A stretch of DNA of 64,000 nucleotides. Origin: Rhizoclosmatium globosum (Eukaryota; Chytridiomycota; Chytridiomycetes; Chytridiales; Chytriomycetaceae). Every line of letters begins with the position of its first letter. Positions within the stretch are counted from its first letter, which is position 1. The notes under the pieces are model-generated. The model ran no database searches, had not been told where the DNA came from, and was given only the letters and a program-made list of their open reading frames with translations. The position numbers and the translations under genes are program-made. Location: the NCBI GenBank assembly GCA_002104985.1, contig MCGO01000060.1:124001-188000 (forward strand), written 5' to 3'. Shown one piece after another: positions 1 to 10,757 of the stretch.

Positions 1-108
1 TCCAAGTGCAATAGCTGGATCGACGCCGATACGGTTTAGGTACAGCTCAAGTTGGCTTGGAGAGAGTGGATGGAAGTTATCCTCCGTGTTGAAGGTGAAT
101 GACGTCAT
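1..108 (-). CDS. Arylamine N-acetyltransferase, N-terminal fragment (NAT-1, cut by window edge)
   Basis: The minus strand opens with ATG at 108 and runs 36 codons in frame to the left edge. The peptide begins MTSFTFNTEDNFHPLS and goes on to QLELYLNRIG, matching the start of the neighbouring NAT copies (QLEGYLDRIG, QLAGYLDRIG). NAT enzymes move an acetyl or acyl group from CoA to arylamines through a Cys-His-Asp triad. Only the first helix is visible here, so activity cannot be judged. The copy extends a tandem NAT cluster leftwards out of the window. Confidence 0.7.
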   Translation of the reverse strand, partial: MTSFTFNTEDNFHPLSPSQLELYLNRIGVDPAIALG

Positions 109-322
109 AGAATTCCAAGTTGTTTAAAACTTATTTATTCAGAAAAAAAATGTGATACATGCAAGTTTCGTTTACTCAGCTTGAGTCTCGTACAATGCAA
201 TTCGCACCCAACTCTAGATACAACACACCTACAGCTCTTCCAATATCCTCCTTTTTTGGCGCGCATTCAACATATCTTACTCCAGGGACCGGTGGGGTGT
301 CCAAACCCAAAGTCAAGCATAT

Positions 323-1545
323 TTATTCCAAAACTCTTGCAACATCTGCGTTTTCGCTTGGAGACATACTACACGACTCAAAGATGGAATAAATGATCTT
401 GGATCGAATAGAGGCAAGTTTGTTGGACGCTTTGATGAGTTCTGTTTGGACTTCTCCAACTTGTTTGCGTAGACGTGTGGCTTCAAATTGACTATCCAAA
501 AAACAGAAACAAACAATGAAGAAATGCGTAAGAGAAAACTGCTTTTTTGTCAAACAAAAGATAAAGGATTATTGATTGCAAGACAATACTTTTTCCTTGC
601 ACCTTCCAACTCAACCTCTGTCAATTCTACACCATACTCTCTAGCCATCAGCTCCTTCAGCTGTCCAACAGTCTTGATTTCAACAACACACTCCAAATCA
701 CGATTTGCTGCCCCTTCACGTCTTCGAAAGACCATATCCGTCACAGCAGTCCGTCCAAACGTTTTTGTGACATTTGACACAATGAATGTTGTTTGCAAGG
801 TGTGACATGGGTTGGAACCAATGTAAACATTCATGGCTACATAATCTTGAGGTCTCCACTGTTCCATTCCAAATAATACAAGGAATAAATCCATCTGAAT
901 CAGCACCATCTGGAAACGGGGCCCACGGTGCACGCTTGAACCATAAGGCAAAGTCTCCTTGACCCAACAAATCTGTACGTCTGATCTGATACGTTTCATC
1001 AGCTGCCGCATTCACAATCGCCCCGTCAACCACCTCGATGGCTTCAGACATTCTGTTGTTTCCCATATCCGCAAGATATGTTCGACCATTCAACTCGATA
1101 AGCAGAATAAGGTGTTGGGGAGGACCAAGATCGAATGCTTGCTGCATGGCATCCCAAGGAGTCACGCGTGCGATACCCGTTTTGACAGTGAATCCGATTG
1201 ATTTCAGAGCGGCAAAGAGGATGATGTTGTTCTGGTTGAATGGTTGTCAGATCAATGACAGATAAGCTATGATATGCTTACGTTGTAGCAGTAGCCTCCT
1301 CTTTTGCGGAAACGACTTCTTCGTAAATGTCATTGAATCCAAGGAGCTCGTCTTGTTTGTGAATAGGATTCTGGCCGTCTCGAATGGGATTGATTGTGCG
1401 TGATGAAAGAGAATGGCGTTGAGGCTGACAGATCAGCAGATATCGGAAGAGTAACGTTAAGGCCAATTCGATCGAGATAACCTTCAAGCTGAGTGCCAGA
1501 AAGACCAGGAAAACTGTTGATGGAGGTAAACGTTGATTTCGTCAT
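323..1545 (-). CDS. Arylamine N-acetyltransferase (NAT-2), frame-disrupted
   Basis: This is a NAT homologue that acetylates arylamines or hydrazines from acetyl-CoA in the cytosol. The start is ATG 1545 (MTKSTFTSINSFPGLS...GYLDRIG), aligned with the sister copies. The catalytic Cys lies in KRGGYC near 1300, followed at once by a GTAAGC...CAG intron (about 1229-1278). The next exon holds the His (PPQHLILL) and Asp (YLADMGNN). The C-terminal lid runs to about 585. About four single-base shifts are needed: near 1418, 1345, 1310 and 840. A possible last intron (GTATTG...ATAG) would add a charged, helical tail ending at 323; without it the ORF stops at 550. It is either a pseudogene or carries indel errors. 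The NAT identity is firm; integrity is not. Confidence 0.7.
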
Positions 1546-1714
1546 ATAATTCTGAATCTTGAACGTGGTTTGGCTTTTGACATGGATGATTTGCCGTGAT
1601 TCACAGGAATCGTTCATCAATTTGGTGAATTATTTCAACCGCATTTCATTTCAAACGTTGAATATTTCTCTCGATATTGTCTACCATATTGTTGATGTGG
1701 TGAAGTGACCCAAA

Positions 1715-2543
1715 ATGTTCTCTGCAAAGGAGTTACAAGATCTTGAGATTGGCAACGCTATCTGCTACGGCATATTTGCTGAGTGGAACGGCTATCGATC
1801 GGCAGCCCAGATGCCGAATTACATGGTATTCGTTACAAGTCAGGCGAGATCAACATCTTCACCTACAAAGACGGCGAGCAACGCACCGTGGAAGAGATTA
1901 TCCAAACCTATTCTCAATCAATTGTCCCAAATTGTATGGTGGATTGGACCGTCAACTTCGAAAAGAAGCAGGCTTCCCTGCAATCACAGCTGTTGAATTC
2001 AGGCTTCAAACAAGACGATGAAGGGACAAAAGATGACCATCATGGCTCTCAGAACATCGAATTTGAAAGACACGGATGTAGCTGTTGCTGGATATAAAGT
2101 GGTGGAAGTACTGAACGATGAGCTTCTATCACAACGTGTGAAAGCTGAAATTCTTGGATTCAACGATGGAGTCTTCAGTGAAAAGGCTTATGATGCGTAT
2201 TTGGGGTCTTACAAGGTTCAAGGATATGGTATCAAATCGAATTGGCGACATTTTGCAGCTGTTTGTGAAGCAAGCAACGAAGTTGTTGGAAGTGCTTCGA
2301 TTGTGTTTCATGGCGATTGTGGATTCATAAGTGCAGTGGCTGTTGTTCCTGAAAGTCGAAGGAAGGGGCTTGCAACGGCGTTGACGGATTACTGCCTAAA
2401 AATCGCCAAGAAAATGGACAGACGTCGTGGGATTGGGACCAGATACTACTGAAGCAAGAACGCTTTACAGCAAGATGGGCTTTGTTGATGCCTTCGCGAC
2501 GCGGACATTTCAGCGATTTAAAACCCACGACATTATTCAATAA
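1715..2543 (+). CDS. GNAT-family acetyltransferase, frame-disrupted
   Basis: This looks like a GCN5-related N-acetyltransferase. ATG 1715 opens a divergent gene 170 bp from NAT-2. The acetyl-CoA-binding core is visible in the 2018-2440 segment: a beta strand with FISAVAVVPESRR followed by KGLATALTDYCLKIAKK, the (Q/R)xxGxG/A type loop and helix. The C-terminal GNAT signature ARTLYSKMGF follows after a +1 shift near 2436, and the protein ends at TAA 2541-2543. The N-terminal part is spread over three frames between 1715 and 2020, so about four single-base corrections are needed. Substrate unknown. The small-molecule acetylation theme matches the NAT neighbours, but that link is inference. Confidence 0.55.
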
Positions 2544-2554
2544 ATCAGAGTTTA

Positions 2555-3521
2555 TTAGTTCGTAAAGTATTTAATATTTGCACCATCAATTTCTTCTTGT
2601 GTCATTTCCACACCAAACTCCTTCTTCATTATATCCACCAACTCCTCAACTTTTGCCATTGTCACAACATATTCCAAATGACGGTGATCCGACCCCTCGC
2701 GCCGTCTGAACACGTTATCCGTAATCACCGCTCGCCCATAGGTTTTTGTCACAATCGAAACAATCAACCGTCGCCGAAGATTATGTTCCGCCACAGAGAA
2801 ACAAACAAATTCAATGCACGCAAGTCAGCAGGCCTGTACCGTTCCAATGTGAAATAGAAAAGCGGATAGAACCCATCGCCGTCAGATCCATCGGAATCGC
2901 CGCCCACGGTGCACGCTTGAACCAAAGCATCCAATTCCCTGGCGTTATCCAATCCGACCGCCGAATTTGAAAGAGTTCCTCTGCGGCAACAGGTTCTGTT
3001 GATTTATCTGCAATTTCAATTGCCATTGAGAATCGATTGTTTCCTTGATCCACGAGATACGTTTTCGAGTCTAATTCGACGAAAAGAATCATGTGTTGGG
3101 TTGGGCCCAGGTCATGGTGTTTCTCAGTTTCATTCCAAGCAGCAAAACGGCCCACTCCACAGCTAACGTTGAATCCAAGTGTTTTCAATGCGGAAAAGAG
3201 GAGAATATTGTTCTGGTTTGAGGATTAGGTCATTTGCAGCGAGCTATTACTTACCTGGCAGCAGTAACCTCCTCGCCCCACTTTAACAATTGTATCATAG
3301 ATTGCATCGACTTCAGTTGGCCCAGATTTCTGACAGAAGGTCAATTGGCTGTTTTCAAATGGGATTGAATTGCTGTGATGGAGAGCCACTTTGTTCAGGA
3401 CTTCGAGTGTTGCCGGTGCGCCAGTGTCCAGAGATAGTCCAATTCGATCCAAGTAACCAGCGAGTTGTGCCTCAGAAAGCGCTGGAAACGATGCATCAGC
3501 AAACTTTGGCTGTGATGTCAT
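2555..3521 (-). CDS. Arylamine N-acetyltransferase (NAT-3), reads on from NAT-4
   Basis: This NAT copy has its own plausible ATG at 3521 (MTSQPKFADASFPALS, like NAT-1 and NAT-2). Exon 1 contains the catalytic Cys in GRGGYCCQ and ends at a GTAAGTAATAGC donor near 3255. Exon 2 begins NNILLFSALKTLGF and carries the His (PTQHMILF) and Asp (YLVDQGNN). Single-base shifts are needed near 2860 and 2790; the C-terminus ends GANIKYFTN at 2555. Upstream, the frame is open without any stop into NAT-4, so the transcript may start at 4418 and give a double-NAT protein. The alternative is that a deletion removed the NAT-4 tail and the NAT-3 promoter. Confidence 0.7.
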
Positions 3522-4418
3522 TGCCATTTCAAACAAGCTTTTGTTTGCCCTTCCATTTGATTTTGACATGATTAAACCCAAAATGAAAGTAGTATTTCTT
3601 CTAAATAGGAACTTTCGGTCAACGACTTCGGCGCGACCACCCGTTTCTGTAACCTTACTACAGATAAACGTCTTCATCATGACATGAACAGGCGAATGGC
3701 TCACAAAGTAGTTGTACACTTCGTAATCCTCAGGCCTAAAACGTTCAAGCGTGCAATAAAACACGGGTCCAAACAAATCCCCATTCGGATCCACACCATC
3801 CGCCAACGGAACACCTGCAGCACGTTTATGTTGAAGAATAAAGTTTCCAGGTGCTGTGATACTGGACTCGATGATTCTGTGTTTCTCGCCCATCACGGAA
3901 TCAACAACAGCACCGGGAACGAGCTCAATCGCAGTAGTCTGTCCGATGCGATTATATCCCAAATCAACTAGATGAAGGTTCGAGTAACCATCGAGCTGCA
4001 CAAATACAACCATATGAGTCGTAGCACCCAGAACATACTCTTGAGAGACAGAGTCCCACACCACACTTCGAGCAACACCCGTTGATGTATTGAATCCAAT
4101 GGCACGCAGAGCCATGGCAACAAGCGTGTTGACTTGGAAGCAATAACCGCCCCGCTTCTCAGTCACAATTCTTTGAAAGAGCGAATCAGGTTTCAGCGAT
4201 GGTTTCATGTCGAGGAATCTGAGGTGTCCATTTTCGAATGGAATGTGGGTTGCGTGGAGAAGGACAAGGTTGTTCAATGTTGACAGGGTTGGTTCTGGGA
4301 CGGAGCCAGAGGGAATTGGGTAGTGGATGCGTGCAAGGTACTCGGAAAGCTGCGGTTGGGTCAGGGGCCCAAAGTTGTTGAGTGGATTGAAGCGGTATGG
4401 TGCAGGAGTTGCTGTCAT
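3522..4418 (-). CDS. Arylamine N-acetyltransferase (NAT-4), C-terminally shortened and fused in frame to NAT-3
   Basis: This is the best preserved NAT in the window. From ATG 4418 the triad residues are Cys93 (KRGGYC), His135 (ATTHMVVF) and Asp152 (HLVDLGYN). The frame is uninterrupted and lacks the intron found after the catalytic Cys in NAT-2 and NAT-3. The conserved core ends at RKFLFRR (about residue 274). The usual last 45-50 residues of the lid domain, present in NAT-2 and NAT-3, are missing. Instead a 25-residue linker leads straight into Met300, the start of NAT-3. If active, it would acetylate arylamines or hydrazines; the missing lid may change acyl-CoA or substrate preference. Confidence 0.8.
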
Positions 4419-4604
4419 TGCTTGGCGGATGATTCGTAATCCCTTTGCACATTAGCTCGAATTTGGTCAATTGGAGCCTGCCTTTTCAGGTGATATCATC
4501 ACTATATCATCAAAGAGACCTGTACTTTATTTAATAGCTGCACTTAAATAAAGCCAGTTATCATGTATGCTCTGTATTCAAACAATACTTGATGTAGCAC
4601 CAGA

Positions 4605-4978
4605 TCAAACGGCAGAATAAGTCATAACCTCAATGTTTCTGCCGTCAAAGTCTCTCACAAAAGCCCCGTAGTAATCTGGTGAATAGTATGGCCTCAACCA
4701 GGTGCTCCATTATCTTCTCCACCAGCAGCAATCGCCGCAGCGTGGAAAGCATCGACTTGGGCTCTAGTCTCGGCATAAAAGGAGACATGGCCAGCATAAC
4801 GTCCATTGTACTTCTCGTCAGCCTTTGTCAGCCAAAGCACTGGCCCAGCGCTTCCCAATCCAAGTGCGTATTCATTGTCAACAAGTACTTTACCGCCAAT
4901 ACTGGCAAGAGCGAGAGAGTACCACTGCTTTGACTTGACAGTATCCTTGCAAGGAACAGAAACGTGGTGGATCTTCAT
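4605..4978 (-). CDS. VOC-superfamily (glyoxalase/dioxygenase fold) protein
   Basis: This small single-domain vicinal-oxygen-chelate protein of about 124 residues starts at ATG 4978 (MKIHHVSVPCKDTVKSKQWY), the typical opening with a metal-ligand His. It continues with FYAETRAQVDAFHAAAIAAGG, the usual helix before the last strand. The C-terminal strand (YYGAFVRDFDGRNIEVM), with the second-half Glu ligand, is read only after one single-base correction near 4695 in a T run; without it the ORF stops early at GAPG. Function within the family (glyoxalase I, dioxygenase, resistance protein) cannot be assigned. It lies tail to tail with nothing obvious and is not clearly linked to the NATs. Confidence 0.7.
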
Positions 4979-5074
4979 CAATATTTCAATTTCGTGGAAA
5001 CTTTTAGGGCTGACGTAAACCGGGCCTTTTATAAACAAAAAAATACATATGCATAGTTTATTCGATTATATTCA

Positions 5075-7217
5075 TCAAGCACCCGGTGGCTTCTCATCAT
5101 CGTCATCTCGTTTACGCTTTCCATTGGCGTCATACCCGCCATAACCCCCACCACCGCCATTGTTATTCATTCCATAATTATTATATCCACCTCCACCTCC
5201 ATACCCCACACCGTTGCCCATCATATTCATTTGATTCATGTTATTCTGCATCCACATTGGATTGTTACCCATCATCCCACCGCCACCACCTCCTCCACCC
5301 ATCATATTATTACCATACATTTGATTTCCATACATCATATTATTGTTATACATGTTATTGTACCCTCCACGACCTCCCATCATAGGATTCACGTACCCGC
5401 CACGGTTAAATCCTCCTCGACCGTCCATTGATTCATCGCCGCACCTGCATTCACATTGTCTGAAGTCAATACCGGAATCGCACTCACACCTCCATTCCCG
5501 CTGTCCAAGACACGGATCTTGTTGGCCTGTTGTTGAAGAGACGGACTCTGGTTTTGACTGGTGGCAGTTGTTGCTTCAGAGAGGTTCGGAGATCGCCCGT
5601 TGGATGAAATGAATGATTTGATGTGTTTGTCGATTGCGGCACGAAGAGTGGTGTTTGCAGTTATGCCCTCGAGGAATAGTTCCTTTTTGCACGCGAAACA
5701 CTGGAATTGGGGAGTTCCATCCAGAATGTGTTCTCGGATGCCTAAGTGTGTGGGATTAGAACGTGGCTGGAGAAACAATAAAAACATTGTATTATACGTA
5801 CATTCATCACAGAACTGAGCATTACAGCAGGTTACATTGACAGCAGCTTTCATATTCTTGAGACAGATGCCACACTTGAATTCAGGCAAAACTGGAGCCA
5901 TTTTGTGAACGTCTCCGAGACCTCCAAACGAGCGAGCGGATGAAGCAATCTTGTTCCATGCAGCACTGAAAGAGAGAAAATGGGATTAAAATGAAAGTTG
6001 GAGAGAAACATGATAAAGTGTTGGCTAGTAATATCGCATTCTATTGTTTTGAGACGCAAACACAATCGCAATACTATAGACGCTATCAAACCAAGATGGG
6101 AGTAGGTCCCGTTATAGGGATACCCATCATCAAAAACGAATACAAAATACAAGAGTCGAGAGAAAATGAATAGGATGAGAGGGTATACATACTCGTTCGT
6201 AGTCGCCACAACAATCTTTCCTTCTTGAGAAACCATAAGCCCTCCGTCTGGTCCATTTGCAGTTCCAAGTCCAGATTCCTTTTCATCCACAACTTTCAAA
6301 AACATTTGAGGGATTCCTGTCGTCTTCTTCAACTTTGGCCTGTCATAGTTCACATCTCCGATTGTAGGGCATTGAGCAATATGGTGTCCTTGTTTACCAC
6401 AACGGAAACACACGTATCCAGGTGGAAGCGGTCGATTCATGTATGTGACGATCCCGTGATAGGTTCCTGACCCTCCTTCCATTCCCCCACGATGAGCACC
6501 GCGGAAGCTCCCAGTTCCAGCATTATGACCACCTCTCGTCCCAAATCCTCCACGGTTTCCGAATCCTTGTTGTGGTCGGTTCGCTACCATCTCGTCTTGC
6601 TGTCGCGAGATGGAATCTTCCTGGTTCTTGAACATGGCTTCCATACGTTCTTCTTCCGTCATATCCGGCTTCCCTGTATCGGCAGCTGTACTCGTGGATG
6701 TAATAGCAGCTTGCCGAATAGTCCCGACGTGTTCACGCCGAAGCCAGAGGAGAAACCAGCACCTGTGGTAGAGGAGGAAGAGATTGGGGCAACTACGGCA
6801 GGACCCATTCCACCCATGACATAGCGTGAAGCAGTACCACGACCTTGTTTCGCCGCAGGACGACGAACAACGAGAATGGAAGTGTTTCTAGGGATAACTT
6901 GGTTGTCGTCAGGATATTCTAAGAAAGAAGGGTGTAAGTAAACAACAACCAATCCACACCTAATAGTCCAACGTACCATCATTCGTCTGAGCATTAAAAA
7001 CAAGCAAGTCAAAGTCAAGGCCCTTTCCAAGCTTCTTCTTCACCATGATTTCCTTCTTGAGATCAAAGACTGAGATTCCGAGACCATCAAAGACGGCCTG
7101 GTCAAAGTCCTTTGCGGCTTTGAACTTGTAGAATACGATACTCTGTTTGGGTGGAAGGAAAGGGTGGTTGAGTATCCTTTGGTGTTGAAAAAGGGAAAAG
7201 CGGATCAGACTCACCAT
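5075..7217 (-). CDS. MPE1: Mpe1/RBBP6-like CPF subunit (DWNN, CCHC knuckle, RING)
   Basis: This subunit of the cleavage and polyadenylation factor acts in nuclear mRNA 3'-end processing. Domains in order: the ubiquitin-like DWNN domain (SIVFYKFKAAKDFDQ to SILVVRR), a CCHC zinc knuckle (CFRCGKQGHHIAQC), a RING/U-box-like domain (FKCGICL...CDEC...FQCFAC) and a Gly/Asn/Met-rich tail ending KRKRDDDDEKPPGA. The start codon appears to stand alone as exon 1 (7215-7217), with GTGAGT...CAAACAG (7143-7214) before the second codon; this rebuilds the family's usual MS-x-FY start. Further introns are near 6910-6975, 5968-6194 and inside the RING (about 5740-5790). Single-base shifts near 6730 and 5425 must be corrected. 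The gene is essential in yeast, so the shifts are probably assembly errors. Confidence 0.85.
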
Positions 7218-7615
7218 TGTTTAGCTTTCGAGTAGGTTACAGATGGTGTACTAGTATGATGCAGAGAATATAGAAGAGAGGGTATTGGATTGGGGGGCAA
7301 ATAGGGCTGATTGGAGACTGAAGGGTTTATTGGAGGTGTCTTATACTTCAAAGAAACCAGCAGCAGCAGCAGACGTTGAATACGAGTGTTTTCACAAGAT
7401 TTGCTAATCGAAAAATGGGAAGGGGATACTATACAGCCTTTTCGGTCAGTGCGTAGTTCACAGTTTGAGGGAGAATTTTTGAGATGTGGTACTTCAACTA
7501 CCTTGCCATCTGTCGTATTTAATGGAGAAGATAAAGAAAATAATACTGATACATCTCTAGATTTATTTCGCAAATGCTGTTCGAAAGAAACCCCATTTCA
7601 TAGATTTCATAGATT
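7218..7615. other. Intergenic region between MPE1 5' end and Atg22-like gene 3' end
   Basis: This stretch of about 400 bp has no supportable gene. It should hold the MPE1 promoter on the right of its start and the 3' end of the Atg22-like gene. Short open frames here are low-complexity Pro/Ser-rich or antisense and show no family features. Confidence 0.5.
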
Positions 7616-7616
7616 T

Positions 7617-9310
7617 TAAGCGGAAGTTGCCTTCTGAGCCTTCTGTTGAGCCTCAAACTCAGCCTCCTTCTGCTCGTAAGCAATAACATCAAGACGTCCC
7701 TTGACTGGGTCAGTTCTCTGCATGATGATGAATCCAATCAATGAAAGGATGGTACATGGAACGAATCCAATGTAGTCGGCATCCTGAGCACGGGAAACGG
7801 ATGTAATAATGAAGTTGACGAGTGGACCAACGAAAGCGGAACACTTGGTCATGATACCGAAGAGACCGAAGAAGAGGTAAGCCTTCTTGGTTGGAATAAG
7901 CTCGGCCAAGTAAGTGTTCATCAAAGCCCAGAAAGGAGCTCCCCAGAAACCAGCTCCGAGGTTATACACCCAGAATTCTGGGTAAGATCTGTATCCAACA
8001 GTCTTGGAGAAGAGACCAATGATACCCCAGGCGTAAGTGAGCATCATCAAGATGTTGGAGATTTGGAGCATTGTCTTGGTCTCGAGCTTGAACCAGATCT
8101 GAGCCTTCCAGAAAACAAGACATCCAAGCATAGAGGCCAAAGCTTGACCCAAGGAGAACAAGTTGGACTTGAGAACGTTGAAGTTGATAAAGTTGGGCTG
8201 GATGTAGTTACCCATGATAACACCAGAGGAGTTGAGACCGTCGACGAACAAGAAGTAACCAACAATATACCACCAAGCTTGTGGCAAGTACTTGGCAAGC
8301 TTGAGGGCTTCACGGGCTTGGACAATACCTTGAGTGTAGACGTTGACTCCCTCTGGAATATCTGGTCCTGGACGCTTCTTGTCGAGAATGAAGTATGGAA
8401 TAGCGAAAACGAGCCAGTAGATACCGAACAAGAGAGCGTTGGCGTTGAAAGTGAAGTCGACTTGGTTGGCATCTGGGTCAGGGTTCAAAGCGAAGATGAC
8501 TCCAGTGAAGATCAAAAGTGGAACAGCCCATCCAATGTTGGACCAGTAAGTGGAGATCATGGAAATACGTCCACGCTGAATGGCAATTTCCTCCTCAACT
8601 TCACGGACTGTGCAACCGGCATCAATCTTCTCGTACACAGTTGGCATGTGGCGAGCGAGACGTGGGAAAGCAGCGAAGAAGAAGGAGAGGGTCATCTGGT
8701 ACGAAATCTGACAGATCATGAGCAAGATAACGGCGAGAATCCATTGACCAGAGTTAACGTTGATGAAAACGAAGGCAAAGTGCAAAGCAATAGAGACAAC
8801 AGTAGACCAGAACAAGAAGGTACGTCCGTACAACTTGTAGTCTCCCAAACCACCCAAAGTGATAAGAACGACAGCAGCAAAGAACTGAGTCAAAGCAGTT
8901 TGAAGAAGCGAGAAAGCGACCTGTGGGATCTTGGCACTTCCGTAACCAACCATACAGCTGGGTTTCCGTTACCACAGGTGCATCTTCTGGGTAAGCATCC
9001 TCTGGCTTAAGGGTAGCGTTGTAAGCAATCCAGTTGGCGTTGGCGTGCTTGTTAATCATGGCTGGAACCAAACTGGCAAACTGTCCGTTTGGACCACCTC
9101 CGTTGTCTCCGTTGTAGAACAAGTAGTAGGACCTAAGCGGTGACAGCATAAGTAATCGCACAGAGTATCACTGTTAACTACTTACCACAACTCGTAGAGA
9201 GAAACGACAGCGACAGTGCGCATGTACTTTGTTGGGTCCGCAACGGCATCTGGGTTGTAATCGTCGTCCTCGACTGGCTGTCCGCCTCCAATGGTCTTGT
9301 CGATGGCCAT
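7617..9310 (-). CDS. Atg22-like MFS transporter, copy 1
   Basis: This multi-pass transporter of the Atg22 branch of the major facilitator superfamily has about 12 membrane segments. Yeast Atg22 exports amino acids from the vacuole during autophagy. Exon 1 (9186-9310) starts MAIDKTIGG and ends YELW; the intron GTAAGT...CTTAG (9133-9185) follows, and exon 2 begins SYYLFYNGDN. Family-like segments include FFAAFPRLARHM, YFLFVDGLNSSGV and the typical late motif ELIPTKKAYLFFGLFGI...CSAFVGPL. Two single-base shifts near 8955-8985 are needed to join the halves at CGNGNPACMVGYG. The C-terminus is charged and cytosolic. Substrate is unproven. Copy 2 lies at 10758-12427 with the same exon plan. Confidence 0.7.
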
Positions 9311-9839
9311 ATTTTTTTCAGTGAATGAACTTTTCTGGAGGCGCCTCCGACCGCTTTTCAACCTCTTTGGGTCCCAAATTGGTAAAATTTGATCTAGAGG
9401 CTCTCGGGCTTGCCGGAATTGGCAATGCAGGCGTTTGAGAAGACGACTCGTTACTGGAGGATCTGAAACAAGATTGAATGTGTCCCTGCTTTGAGACAAA
9501 GAGGCTACTTTGGTCCCTCAAGGGTCCAACAGAAGGACTTTTGAAGAAGGCCCATCACCGTTTCAGAAGTGGAGATCCGTATTTTCCCTCGAGATCCCTA
9601 ATCAAGTTAACAGGTGATAGCAATAACCAGCAAGAGGAGTGTCACTTCTGAATTGGAAGCACGAAGTGTATTGTGCCGCAAATTGGTTTCGTCTAAATCG
9701 ACAGCCACCCTGATGATCTCCAAATCTGGAATTTCGAAGTGTGTGGCTCGCGGAAGTTAGATCAGGATGACTCCTTCCACTTTGGATCAGCCAGAATGCA
9801 GCATCACTTTTGCAAGCAGAGAAGAATCCCTTTTTATTG
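9311..9839. other. Intergenic region upstream of Atg22-like copy 1
   Basis: About 530 bp between the Atg22-like start and the 3' end of the phosphatase-like gene. Open frames here lack homology features and overlap each other. It presumably holds the Atg22-like promoter and 5' UTR; no clear motif was identified. Confidence 0.45.
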
Positions 9840-10622
9840 TCAAGACTGTAGAAAGACTCGTTCCTCCTCATCTTCTGCCTGTGTATTCAATTCGAAATTC
9901 AGAATCAGTTATGAGAGATACATCAGCACTCACCACGACCCGCTGAAACTCCACGAACCAAAACGGCAGCACACTCACGTCCCGCGGCAGAGTCACCAAA
10001 TCAACATCAAACAGTTCGATAAACTGTCCAATCAGATATCGTGATTTACTTCCCGCAAAACACCGATATTCCACAACGATTGAGTTGAAGTTCCATCCGA
10101 GATATTTCCGCAAGCATCCAACAAATGCGCCTGTCTCGTGTATCCCCGAAGTACAGCAAATTAAGCAGGGATGTTTGTCGAGTTGAGGACGAATTCAATG
10201 CCTTCTTTGACAGCTTCGTCTGGAAGTGGTTTCCATGACGCGCCGAGTGCTGTTGTATTTGCAGTTGCTGATTTTGATGTGATTGGCTGCGAATGTTTAG
10301 CTCCAAGGGGTTCTGTGGGATAGTTTTGGTGTTATGGTGATGGATTGGCTGATTGGGTACCTTTTGTTACCAGTTTGATGCCTGCTTCCTCAGTGAAAGA
10401 TACCAGTGCTCTCTAATGTGAGACATTGTGCTATGTCACTTATGTGTGATGTGTCATACAGGGCTACATACTGATGGAGGTTCTGCACTCAGCAACACTA
10501 TCGTCTTCAGTCCCAGCGTCCTTAGAAACGGAACATTAAGCGGCTCAATCAATGCTGTGGATCGATACAGGCCAGGTTCAATTGGCCCAAAGACATCTGG
10601 AGGAACAAGAGTGTTGAGACAT
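9840..10622 (-). CDS. Oca1/Siw14-type (PFA-DSP) phosphatase-like protein with altered active site
   Basis: This four-exon gene was assembled by hand: 10622-10472, 10412-10361, 10312-9934 and 9878-9840, each with GT-AG borders. Exon 1 gives LVPPDVFGPIEPGLYR and NVPFLRTLGLKTIVLL, the typical N-terminal lobe of the plant-and-fungal atypical dual-specificity phosphatases (Siw14, Oca1). Exon 3 holds the P-loop and the family helix VGCLRKYLGWN, then EYRCFAGSKSR and QFIELFDVD. The P-loop reads CCTSGIHETG, where catalytically active relatives have HC-x5-R, so the Arg position is Glu. Two single-base shifts are needed, near the start codon and before the P-loop. Active relatives hydrolyse inositol pyrophosphates; this one may be a pseudophosphatase like several yeast Oca proteins. 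Confidence 0.7.
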
Positions 10623-10757
10623 TCAAGAGAACTATTTGTTTCTTACTCGCTAGGATTAGTAACTATTCTTATTTCATCTCATTCATTTTACTACACATTT
10701 ATACATATCTTAAAGCTGCGAAAACAAAGAGAAAAAATTAATCACGTTCGTACCGTC

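Noticed and set aside
1..4418. The whole NAT cluster being pseudogenes
   Set aside because: The same kind of one-base break occurs in essential genes nearby, and the triads are intact, so decay is not shown.
5086..5431. His/Tyr-rich plus-strand frames
   Set aside because: Antisense of the Gly/Asn/Met-rich tail of Mpe1.
8063..9010. 315-codon plus-strand open frame
   Set aside because: Exactly antisense to the Atg22-like membrane gene; the acidic, Asn/Glu-rich content is the mirror of its codons and has no family features.
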